In this document: positions 6,622 through 13,332 of the stretch, piece by piece
How the letters are laid out: each line of letters starts with the position of its first letter
Numbering within the stretch: the stretch's first letter is position 1
From: Lachnospiraceae bacterium UBA7027
GTDB taxonomy: Bacteria; Bacillota; Clostridia; Lachnospirales; Lachnospiraceae
Assembly: GCA_002494135.1 (NCBI GenBank)
Contig: DLBG01000030.1
Span: forward strand, 18,168-32,215
DNA: 14,048 nt
Direction: 5' to 3'
Notes under the pieces: model-generated
The model's database searches: none
Told to the model about the DNA's origin: nothing
What the model saw: only the letters and a program-made list of their open reading frames with translations
Program-made: the position numbers and the translations under genes

Positions 6622-8106
6622 ATGGATATTATTTACAGAAGTACAAGAAATTCCGCAGGCGGATTAAAGGCCAGCGAAGCAATTATTCAGGGAATCAGCA
6701 CGGACGGAGGACTGTTTGTTCCGGATCATTTCCCGAAGCTTGACAAGTCCGTAAGCGAACTTGCGAAAATGGATTACAAGGGCGTCGCTTACGAAGTAAT
6801 GAAACTTTTCCTGACGGATTTTTCCGAAGAGGAATTAAAATACTGTATCGAGCATGCTTACGATGAGAAATTCGATACCGAAGAAATCGCACCGTTATCC
6901 TATGTGGAGAATGCATATTATTTAGAGCTTTTCCACGGAAAAACGATTGCGTTTAAGGATATGGCGCTTTCGATTCTTCCGTACCTCATGACAACGGCCG
7001 CAAAGAAGAATCATGTGGAAGAAAAAATCGTGATTCTGACCGCAACAAGCGGAGATACCGGAAAGGCCGCACTTGCGGGATTCGCGGATGTCGAAGGCTG
7101 CGGCATTGTTGTATTTTATCCCAAGGGCGGCGTCAGCCGCGTTCAGGAACGCCAGATGGTAACCCAGAAGGGTGCAAACGTGAAGGTTGTCGGCATTACC
7201 GGGAACTTCGACGATGCACAGACCGGCGTTAAGCAGATTTTTGCGGACCGTGAACTTCAGGCGCAGATGAAAGAAAGAGGCTATCGCTTCTCAAGCGCCA
7301 ATTCGATTAACATCGGCCGTCTGATTCCGCAGGTTGCCTATTATGTATTCGCTTATACCAGACTTGTAAAAGAAGGCAGAATTTCCGACGGAGAGAAGAT
7401 TAACTTTACGGTTCCGACCGGAAACTTCGGAAACATTCTTGCGGGTTACTATGCAAAACAGATTGGTATTCCCGTAAAGAACTTAATCTGTGCTTCCAAC
7501 GAAAACAAAGTACTGTTTGATTTCTTTGAAAGCGGAATCTACGACAGAAACAGAGAATTTATTCTTACCTCTTCACCGTCCATGGACATTTTAATTTCCA
7601 GTAATTTGGAGCGTCTGATTTACGAAATCGCAGGTGAGGATGCCGATGCGTGCAGGGAACTTATGAAGAGCCTTTCCGAGAACGGCAGGTATGAAATCAC
7701 CGATGCGATGAAGGAACGCCTGAAAGGTTTTATCGGTGGATATGCATCCGAAGAAGAGTGCGCAAAGCGGATTCACGATGTCTATGCAGATACCGGTTAT
7801 GTGATGGATACCCATACCGCTGTAGCAAGCGCGGTTTATGACAAATATGTAAAAGCAAGCAAAGATACGACTCCAACGGTCATCGTATCCACGGCATCGC
7901 CTTTCAAATTTACCAGAAGCGTCATGGAAGCCCTGGAACAGAAGAAAGAGGATGCGGACGATTTTGAACTGATTGACCGCCTTTCGGCCATGACCGGAAT
8001 GAACGTTCCGAATGCGGTGGAAGAAATCCGCAATGCCGAAGTACTTCACGATACCGTCTGTGATAAAGAGCAGATGAAGGATGAAGTCATCAAATTCTTA
8101 AAATAA
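6622..8106 (+). CDS. thrC: Threonine synthase
   Basis: PLP enzyme that converts O-phosphohomoserine to threonine and phosphate, the last step of threonine synthesis, in the cytosol. The 494-residue length and the N-terminal YRSTRN...GISTDGGLFVPD block are typical of the long bacterial/fungal class. The PLP lysine is K112 in the AFKDMALS motif. The phosphate-binding loop is seen in TATSGDTGKAAL (about 140-151), and a glycine-rich PTGNFGNILAGYYAK follows mid-protein. An upstream in-frame ATG at 6505 and another at 6613 exist. The site CGGAG at 6608-6612 sits 9 nt before the ATG at 6622, and the promoter -10 at 6582 lies downstream of 6505, so 6622 is preferred. It is the first gene of a plus-strand unit; the next gene starts 22 nt after its stop. 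No other threonine gene is beside it. Confidence 0.96.
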   Translation: MDIIYRSTRNSAGGLKASEAIIQGISTDGGLFVPDHFPKLDKSVSELAKMDYKGVAYEVMKLFLTDFSEEELKYCIEHAYDEKFDTEEIAPLSYVENAYYLELFHGKTIAFKDMALSILPYLMTTAAKKNHVEEKIVILTATSGDTGKAALAGFADVEGCGIVVFYPKGGVSRVQERQMVTQKGANVKVVGITGNFDDAQTGVKQIFADRELQAQMKERGYRFSSANSINIGRLIPQVAYYVFAYTRLVKEGRISDGEKINFTVPTGNFGNILAGYYAKQIGIPVKNLICASNENKVLFDFFESGIYDRNREFILTSSPSMDILISSNLERLIYEIAGEDADACRELMKSLSENGRYEITDAMKERLKGFIGGYASEEECAKRIHDVYADTGYVMDTHTAVASAVYDKYVKASKDTTPTVIVSTASPFKFTRSVMEALEQKKEDADDFELIDRLSAMTGMNVPNAVEEIRNAEVLHDTVCDKEQMKDEVIKFLK

Positions 8107-8128
8107 ATCTTTCCTTATGGAGTCGTGT

Positions 8129-9490
8129 ATGGAAAAACAGAAACATATCCTGATTGTTGATGATGTTACCACCAATCTGAAAATGGCTGCGGACGTTCTG
8201 CAGGATGATTACAAACTCTCCATGGCAAAGTCCGGCATGCAGGCCCTTGAATTTTTGAAAAAAGTACACCCGGATCTGATTCTTCTCGATATCCGTATGC
8301 CCCAGATGGACGGCTACGAAACCCTCGAAGCAATCAAATCCAATCCCGATACCGCAAGTATTCCCGTGGTTTTTCTAACCGTGGATAACCAGAGAAAATC
8401 CGAGATTAAAGGCCTTAAAATGGGCGCCATGGATTTTATCTGCAAACCGTTCGAACCGGAAGTGATGAAGGGCAGAATCGAAAAAATTTTGAAGATCGAA
8501 GGGTTAAGAAGAGATATGTCCATTTCCGCAAGAAAGGATCCGCTGACCAATCTCTGGAACCGTAAATATGCGGAAGAGGATATTACGAGATATCTTGAAA
8601 ACCCTTCCGCGGAAGGTGTTTTCATCATGCTTGATATCGACAATTTCAAGCGTATTAACGATACGTTCGGTCATATCGCGGGAGATTCCCTGCTTACTTC
8701 ATTTTCCAATATTCTGCAAAACCGTATCGGACCGAGAGATGTCTGCTCGCGAATCGGCGGCGATGAATTCCTGGTTTTCTTAAAGGGCGATTATACGCCG
8801 AACGAAGTAAAAGAGTATTGTCAGGAACTTCTGGAAATCTCCGCGGACGAGTTAAAAGAGCAGCTTGACAAAAAGACCAATGTCAGCGTTTCTGTCGGTG
8901 TCAGCATGTCTCCGTATGACGGTTCCGATTTTGATACGCTTTATTCCAAGGCTGACAAGGCTTTGTATTTTGTAAAACAAAACGGCAAGAATTCCTTCCA
9001 CCTCTTTAAGGAACGGGGAAATGTAATCAAGGACAATCCGGATGCCATCAACACCAAGGCGGATATGGATCGCTTAGAGCGTATGATTTCCGAACGCAAT
9101 ACCGAAGAAGGTGCTTTCAAGGTTGAATACGAAGGATTCAAGCATATTTATCAGTTTGTATCCAGATCCGTCGGAAGGACGGAACAGTCCGTTTACATGC
9201 TGCTTCTTACCATTAATCACGGTGAGTTTATGAAACTTTCCAACGACGTGCTTCAGGGCTGTATGGAAGAACTTGAGCGCGCCATTGTGGTAACCATCCG
9301 TCAGGGTGACGTTACCACGAGATATTCTTCCTTCCAGTATGTGGTTATGCTTTTATGCAGTGATTACGATTCCGCAAAGGCAGCCGCAGAGCGTATTGCG
9401 AATACCTGGACCGAGATTAACGAAGTGGAAGGCGTATACATAAGCTATATGTTAAAATGTGTTGACGGAAAGGAAGTTTCACATTCATGA
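8129..9490 (+). CDS. Response regulator with GGDEF diguanylate cyclase and a degenerate second GGDEF-like domain
   Basis: Cytosolic signalling protein of 453 residues. An N-terminal receiver domain (about 5-122) has acidic D11/D12, phospho-acceptor D54 in LLDIRMP, T84 and K106. A GGDEF domain follows (about 135-295) with DxxNLWNR, the metal-site FIMLDIDNFKRIND, and an intact GGDEF at 210-214, so it should make c-di-GMP when the receiver is phosphorylated. The usual inhibitory-site RxxD is broken: residues 201-204 read GPRD. The C-terminal part (about 330-446) lines up with a GGDEF fold, but reads SSFQY (400-404) where the signature should be, and RQGD (391-394) where the RxxD belongs. The ATG at 8129 has GGAG 6 nt upstream; the in-frame ATG at 8117 has no ribosome site. 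It follows thrC by 22 nt and overlaps hydE by 4 nt. No kinase gene is nearby. Confidence 0.92.
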   Translation: MEKQKHILIVDDVTTNLKMAADVLQDDYKLSMAKSGMQALEFLKKVHPDLILLDIRMPQMDGYETLEAIKSNPDTASIPVVFLTVDNQRKSEIKGLKMGAMDFICKPFEPEVMKGRIEKILKIEGLRRDMSISARKDPLTNLWNRKYAEEDITRYLENPSAEGVFIMLDIDNFKRINDTFGHIAGDSLLTSFSNILQNRIGPRDVCSRIGGDEFLVFLKGDYTPNEVKEYCQELLEISADELKEQLDKKTNVSVSVGVSMSPYDGSDFDTLYSKADKALYFVKQNGKNSFHLFKERGNVIKDNPDAINTKADMDRLERMISERNTEEGAFKVEYEGFKHIYQFVSRSVGRTEQSVYMLLLTINHGEFMKLSNDVLQGCMEELERAIVVTIRQGDVTTRYSSFQYVVMLLCSDYDSAKAAAERIANTWTEINEVEGVYISYMLKCVDGKEVSHS

Positions 9491-10509
9491 TTACAAAACT
9501 TCAGAACCGGCATGACTTATCGGACGAAGAATTTTTAGAACTTCTTCAAACGGATTCTTATGACGATGTGCTGCATAAAGCAGCAGACGAAGTCAGAAGA
9601 AGCGTCTACGGGGATGAAGTTTTTTTACGTGGTTTGATCGAGTTTACGAATTACTGCAAAAACAACTGCAACTATTGCGGAATCCGCTGCGGAAATACGA
9701 ATGTGGAACGCTACCGTTTGTCGAAAGAGGAAATCCTTTCCTGCTGCGAAACCGGATTTAAGCTAGGCTTCCGCACGTTTGTACTGCAGGGCGGAGAAGA
9801 CCCTTATTTTACGGACGAGCGTATCTGCGATCTGGTAAAATCCATCAAAGATGCTTACCCGGGGGTTGCGGTTACGTTATCGATCGGAGAAAAAGAAAAA
9901 GAGTCCTATCGGAAATTCAAAGAAGCGGGAGCAGACCGGTATCTTCTCCGGCACGAAACGGCGACGGAAGAGCATTATGCCGCACTTCATCCCGCAGAAT
10001 TGTCTCTGGCACACAGAAAACAGTGCCTGTTTGATTTGAAAGAACTGGGATTCCAGGTCGGAGCCGGTTTCATGGTGGGTTCACCGGGTCAGACGAACGA
10101 ACATCTGATTGCGGATTTAAGATTCCTTCAGAAACTTCAGCCGGACATGATCGGAATCGGTCCTTTTATCCCGCACGAGGATACCATATACCGCAACGAA
10201 AAAGCGGGGGATCTTGCAATGACTTTGCGGCTTTTGTCCATCCTTCGGCTGATGTTTCCGTATGTTTTGCTTCCCGCAACCACGGCGCTTGCAACCATCG
10301 ATCCGAAAGGCCGTGAAAAAGGATTAAAATGCGGTGCCAATGTCGTTATGCCGAATCTTTCGCCGGTTGAGTTTCGGAAACAGTATTCGTTATACGACAA
10401 CAAAGCATGTACGGGAGAAGAAGCGGCCGAATGCGCCGCCTGCCTGGAAGCGAGGGTTAAAGCGGCAGGATACCGCATCGTAAGTTCTAGGGGAGATGTC
10501 AGAAGATGA
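9487..10509 (+). CDS. hydE: [FeFe]-hydrogenase H-cluster maturase HydE, radical SAM
   Basis: Radical SAM enzyme that, with HydG and HydF, builds the diiron subcluster of [FeFe] hydrogenase; HydE is credited with steps leading to the bridging dithiolate. The 340-residue protein has the radical SAM motif C57-x3-C61-x2-C64 in TNYCKNNCNYCGIR, then VERYRLS and the glycine motif LQGGEDP (about 100-106). GFMVGSPGQT (about 194-203) and IGIGPFIPHEDT (about 222-233) follow. Near the C-terminus C308, C316 and C319 form C-x7-C-x2-C, the spacing of the accessory iron-sulfur site described in Thermotoga maritima HydE and absent from some homologues. The close relative PylB is less likely given this signature. 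The ATG lies inside the stop of the preceding GGDEF gene (ATGA), so translation is probably coupled. hydF, hydG and hydrogenase genes are not in the window. A terminator follows about 40 nt downstream. Confidence 0.93.
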   Translation: MITKLQNRHDLSDEEFLELLQTDSYDDVLHKAADEVRRSVYGDEVFLRGLIEFTNYCKNNCNYCGIRCGNTNVERYRLSKEEILSCCETGFKLGFRTFVLQGGEDPYFTDERICDLVKSIKDAYPGVAVTLSIGEKEKESYRKFKEAGADRYLLRHETATEEHYAALHPAELSLAHRKQCLFDLKELGFQVGAGFMVGSPGQTNEHLIADLRFLQKLQPDMIGIGPFIPHEDTIYRNEKAGDLAMTLRLLSILRLMFPYVLLPATTALATIDPKGREKGLKCGANVVMPNLSPVEFRKQYSLYDNKACTGEEAAECAACLEARVKAAGYRIVSSRGDVRR

Positions 10510-10548
10510 TTCGGATGACAAAACGCTGATTTGAAAGGCGGAACAAAG

Positions 10549-10579
10549 AAAAAGGTGTCGGATTTCCGGCACCTTTTTT
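10549..10579. terminator. Bidirectional intrinsic terminator between hydE and the citrate synthase gene
   Basis: The stem AAAGGTGTCGG pairs with CCGGCACCTTT around a four-base ATTT loop (one G-T wobble). A run of T follows on the plus strand (10573-10579), and a T-rich run follows on the minus strand from the A-rich left flank. It lies between convergent genes and can end both transcripts. Confidence 0.85.
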
Positions 10580-10606
10580 ACTTAGCAGATTTTCGTATAA
10601 CAGATT

Positions 10607-11983
10607 TCATCTTTTATCAAACGGCAGATATTCTTTATCCTCCATAATCGGCTTGTAGGCCGGACGGATGATTTTACCGTTGTTTGCAAGTTCCTCCATT
10701 CTGTGAGCGCTCCATCCGACGATTCTTGCAATCGCGAACATCGGAGTAAAGAGTTCGAGCGGAAGATTCAGCATGTTGTAAATGAATCCGGAGTAGAAGT
10801 CCACGTTGATGGAAACACCCTTGTACATCCTGCGTTCGGAAGCGATAATCTGCGGAGCAAGCCGTTCCACCATCGAATACAGGGCGAACTCGTCATCCAG
10901 TCCTTTTTCGTGGGAGAGTGCCTGAACATGGTCTTTTAAAACCATCGAACGGGGGTCGGATTTGGAATAAATCGCATGGCCGACGCCGTAAATCAAACCG
11001 GAATGGTCAAATGCATCGCGGTGTAAAAGTCTCTTTAAATAGTCGGATACTTCGTCTTCATCCTTCCAGTCTTTTACTTCACGCTTCATCTCGTCAAACA
11101 TCTGAACCACCTTGATGTTCGCACCGCCGTGACGGGGACCTTTCAGGGAGCCGATAGCCGCGGCAATGGCGGAATAGGTATCGGTCAGAGTGGAAGTTAC
11201 CACATGTGTCGTGAAAGTCGAGTTGTTACCGCCGCCGTGCTCCATATGAAGAACTAAGGCGATGTCGAGAAGCTTTGCTTCAAGCGGCGTATATTTGCTG
11301 TCCGGACGGAGCAGATGAAGGATGTTCTCCGCGGTGGAAAGCTCGGGTACGGGAGGATGGATGTATAAACTTTCTCCCTCGTGATAATGATTGTAAGCCT
11401 GGTATCCGTAAATGGCGAATTCCGGGAAGAGCGAAATCAACTGAAGACTCTGTCTTAAGACATTGGGCAGGGAAGTATCGTCTGCACGGTCGTCATAGGA
11501 ATAAAGCGTCAAAACGCTTCTTGCCAGAGTATTCATCATATCGGTACTCGGAGCCTTCATGATGATATCGCGCACGAAAGAAGTGGGAAGCGAGCGGTAA
11601 TTGCCCAGCATTTCCTCAAACATTGAAAGTTCTTTGTGCGAAGGAAGTTTGTCGAAAAGCAGAAGATAAGCGGTTTCTTCGAATCCGAAACGATTCTCGG
11701 AGGTAAAACCGTTTACCAGATCTTTTACATTGTATCCGCGATAGAACAGTTCACCGTGTGTGGGAACCTGTTCCCCGTTGACCAGTTTGTTGGCGCGGAC
11801 ATCGGAAATACGGGTAAGGCCGGCTAAAACACCCTTACCGTTTAAATCACGAAGTCCTCTTTTTACTTCGTATCTCGAGAAAAGCTCGTTCTCGATGATG
11901 CTGGTTTCTTCAACCCGTTTTGCTAAGGCGACGATTTCCGGAGTGACCACGGTAATATCGTCCGTATTCTTCATAATTGCCAT
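10607..11983 (-). CDS. gltA: Citrate synthase (Si type, citrate/2-methylcitrate synthase family)
   Basis: Condenses acetyl-CoA with oxaloacetate to give citrate in the cytosol; family members may also accept propionyl-CoA. The 458-residue length is a little longer than typical bacterial enzymes because of an N-terminal extension of about 60 residues (TRISDVRANK onward is the usual core). Expected active-site residues are present: H249 in LHMEHGGGNNST, H285 in GPRHGGAN, H336 in GVGHAIYSKSDPR, D395 in VDFYSG and R420 in FAIARIVGWSAH. This is the Si-type fold, not the unrelated Re-citrate synthase known from some clostridia. The ribosome site AAAGGGG sits 6 nt before the ATG. No aconitase or isocitrate dehydrogenase is adjacent, so it appears as a single-gene unit with its own promoter and terminator. 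It probably feeds glutamate synthesis through a partial TCA cycle (inference). Confidence 0.93.
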   Translation of the reverse strand: MAIMKNTDDITVVTPEIVALAKRVEETSIIENELFSRYEVKRGLRDLNGKGVLAGLTRISDVRANKLVNGEQVPTHGELFYRGYNVKDLVNGFTSENRFGFEETAYLLLFDKLPSHKELSMFEEMLGNYRSLPTSFVRDIIMKAPSTDMMNTLARSVLTLYSYDDRADDTSLPNVLRQSLQLISLFPEFAIYGYQAYNHYHEGESLYIHPPVPELSTAENILHLLRPDSKYTPLEAKLLDIALVLHMEHGGGNNSTFTTHVVTSTLTDTYSAIAAAIGSLKGPRHGGANIKVVQMFDEMKREVKDWKDEDEVSDYLKRLLHRDAFDHSGLIYGVGHAIYSKSDPRSMVLKDHVQALSHEKGLDDEFALYSMVERLAPQIIASERRMYKGVSINVDFYSGFIYNMLNLPLELFTPMFAIARIVGWSAHRMEELANNGKIIRPAYKPIMEDKEYLPFDKR

Positions 11984-12021
11984 GTCATTCCCCTTTACTG
12001 TATTTTACAAGCAGTACAACA

Positions 12022-12050
12022 ATTTTACCAAAAAACGGAATGTGATACAA
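12022..12050 (-). promoter_or_regulatory. Sigma-A-like promoter for the citrate synthase gene
   Basis: On the minus strand: TTGTAT (12045-12050), a 17-bp spacer, and TAAAAT (12022-12027). The transcript would begin near 12015, leaving about 30 nt of leader before the ATG at 11983. It faces away from the 6S RNA promoter, with about 70 bp of AT-rich DNA between the two (12051-12119) in which I see nothing further. Confidence 0.55.
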
Positions 12051-12119
12051 GGAATATTATGTGAACTTTTTTTGAATGAAGGTACATTAAAATATAGTAC
12101 GAATCTTAAGGAAAAACTG

Positions 12120-12148
12120 TTGATTTACATAATTGTTTTTAGTATAAT
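12120..12148 (+). promoter_or_regulatory. Strong sigma-A promoter for the 6S-like RNA
   Basis: -35 TTGATT (12120-12125), a 17-bp spacer, and a perfect -10 TATAAT (12143-12148). The predicted start is at the G near 12153-12155, exactly where the closing helix of the RNA begins. Confidence 0.7.
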
Positions 12149-12152
12149 AAAA

Positions 12153-12336
12153 GTGCCTCGAGATGTGGGCGCATCTGGTAATTTTGATCCTACATCACTT
12201 TAAACGGTAATCCTATACATTTGGCGGATGTCAGGCCTCACCGGAAATCAGTGGAAGACAGCAAACCAAGTTGCGGACAACCACCTGGCATAGCGCTAGG
12301 AGTCAAAATACCAGATCTGCATTTCGGGCTCTTTCT
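12153..12336 (+). ncRNA. ssrS: 6S RNA (probable)
   Basis: 6S RNA binds the housekeeping RNA polymerase by imitating an open promoter and tunes transcription in stationary phase. A noncoding stretch of about 184 nt, the usual 6S size, follows a strong promoter. The ends pair: GCCTCGAGATG (12155-12165) with CATTTCGGGC (12320-12329), 10 bp with one bulged U. Inside this, a near-perfect helix joins 12173-12192 (ATCTGGTAATTTTGATCCTA) to 12297-12316 (TAGGAGTCAAAATACCAGAT). Unpaired sequence around 12193-12203 and 12287-12296 then forms the central bubble, and a hairpin region with GATGTCAGGCCTCA and GCGGACAACCACCT follows. Those segments resemble Firmicute 6S RNAs as I recall them. The 3' end is followed by a T-rich run without a separate hairpin, so read-through into the next gene is plausible. 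SRP RNA, tmRNA and RNase P RNA hallmarks are absent. Exact ends are estimates. Confidence 0.78.
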
Positions 12337-12358
12337 TTGCGCAATTGAGGAATGGAAC

Positions 12359-13321
12359 GTGAAAAGATTTTTTCAGAAGGCTTATTTTGAAGTCCGTAAA
12401 TTCAGTCTGATGTACAAAGAATTGGAAGTGTCGGCACATGCAGCCGCGGCAAGCTTCTATTTATTTTTGTCCATAATTCCTTTGATCGGTCTTTTTCTAA
12501 CCATTATTCCGTATTCCCCCATTACACAGGAACAGCTTGTAAAATTTCTGTCTTTGATACTGCCGGCATCCCTGGATGCTTTTATTGATGCGGTAACACT
12601 GCAGATGTACGGCCAGGGGCCGCTGTTTTTGATTCTCTCGGCCGTTGTTTTGGTGTGGTCTGCCGGAAAAGGCATGCAGTCCATTACGAGAGGACTGAAT
12701 GCGGTAAACGGCGTAAAGAACGAAAAGAGAAGTTTCTTAATTCTGCGTGCAGAAGCATGCTTATATACCACAATCCTTGTTGTTTTGATGATTCTGTCCG
12801 TTGCGATTACCTTCATCGGCAGATATGTTCTGACCAGGATGATGGAGGTTACCGGAGCGAACCTGAAAGTATATATCGGCCTTTTGGAAAACCGCTATTT
12901 ATTCGAGTGGATTTTACTTGCGGCATTTTTCAGTGTTTTGTACGGGTGGGTACCGTATCATAAGAACTGGCCTCACAGAATGTGGCGCGGCGGTTTATTC
13001 GCGGGAGTTACCTGTACGCTGTTTTCCTGGGCGTTTTCCTTTTATCTGGAACATTTCCACGGATTCTCCATGTACGGATCCATGGCCACGATTATGATTA
13101 CGATGTTCTGGATTTTCGGTTTTATGACCCTTTTCTTTGCGGGAGCGCTTTTGAACGTCTATTTCTGGGAGTTTAACGAAAAGAGGCGCAACAAAAAAGT
13201 AAAGGGACAGAATATTTTCGAAAAGGAAGTCGTGATTCGCGACATTGACAAATACGGTGTCGTAAATGCCAAAAGAAGGCACAGAAGAAAGTCAAAAAAA
13301 GAGAAAAACATAGAAGAGTAA
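12359..13321 (+). CDS. yihY: YihY/BrkB-family inner membrane protein
   Basis: A 320-residue polytopic membrane protein of the YihY/BrkB (UPF0761) family, formerly misnamed ribonuclease BN. Its biochemical role is not settled. The family block AAAASFYLFLSIIPLIGLFL opens the first membrane segment (about 28-50). About five more hydrophobic segments follow, with the conserved GKGMQSITRGLNAVNGV between them and the PYHKNWPHRMWRGGLFAG loop near residue 200. The C-terminus is a strongly basic tail (RRHRRKSKKEK). The open frame reaches back to 12221, but that part lies inside the 6S-like RNA. GAGG at 12347-12350 is 8 nt before the GTG at 12359, so the GTG start is chosen. The gene begins about 22 nt after the RNA and may be expressed by read-through from its promoter. 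A lipoprotein gene follows after 11 nt, probably in the same operon. Confidence 0.88.
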   Translation: MKRFFQKAYFEVRKFSLMYKELEVSAHAAAASFYLFLSIIPLIGLFLTIIPYSPITQEQLVKFLSLILPASLDAFIDAVTLQMYGQGPLFLILSAVVLVWSAGKGMQSITRGLNAVNGVKNEKRSFLILRAEACLYTTILVVLMILSVAITFIGRYVLTRMMEVTGANLKVYIGLLENRYLFEWILLAAFFSVLYGWVPYHKNWPHRMWRGGLFAGVTCTLFSWAFSFYLEHFHGFSMYGSMATIMITMFWIFGFMTLFFAGALLNVYFWEFNEKRRNKKVKGQNIFEKEVVIRDIDKYGVVNAKRRHRRKSKKEKNIEE

Positions 13322-13332
13322 GAGGAGTCAGT

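Noticed and set aside
7591..8049. Minus-strand open frame of 152 codons within thrC
   Set aside because: Antisense shadow of the conserved threonine synthase C-terminal part; no ribosome site or motif of its own.
12221..12358. In-frame 46-codon extension of the YihY protein
   Set aside because: It lies inside the structured RNA, has no ribosome site at 12221, and its sequence does not look like a YihY N-terminus. The GTG at 12359 has GAGG at good spacing.
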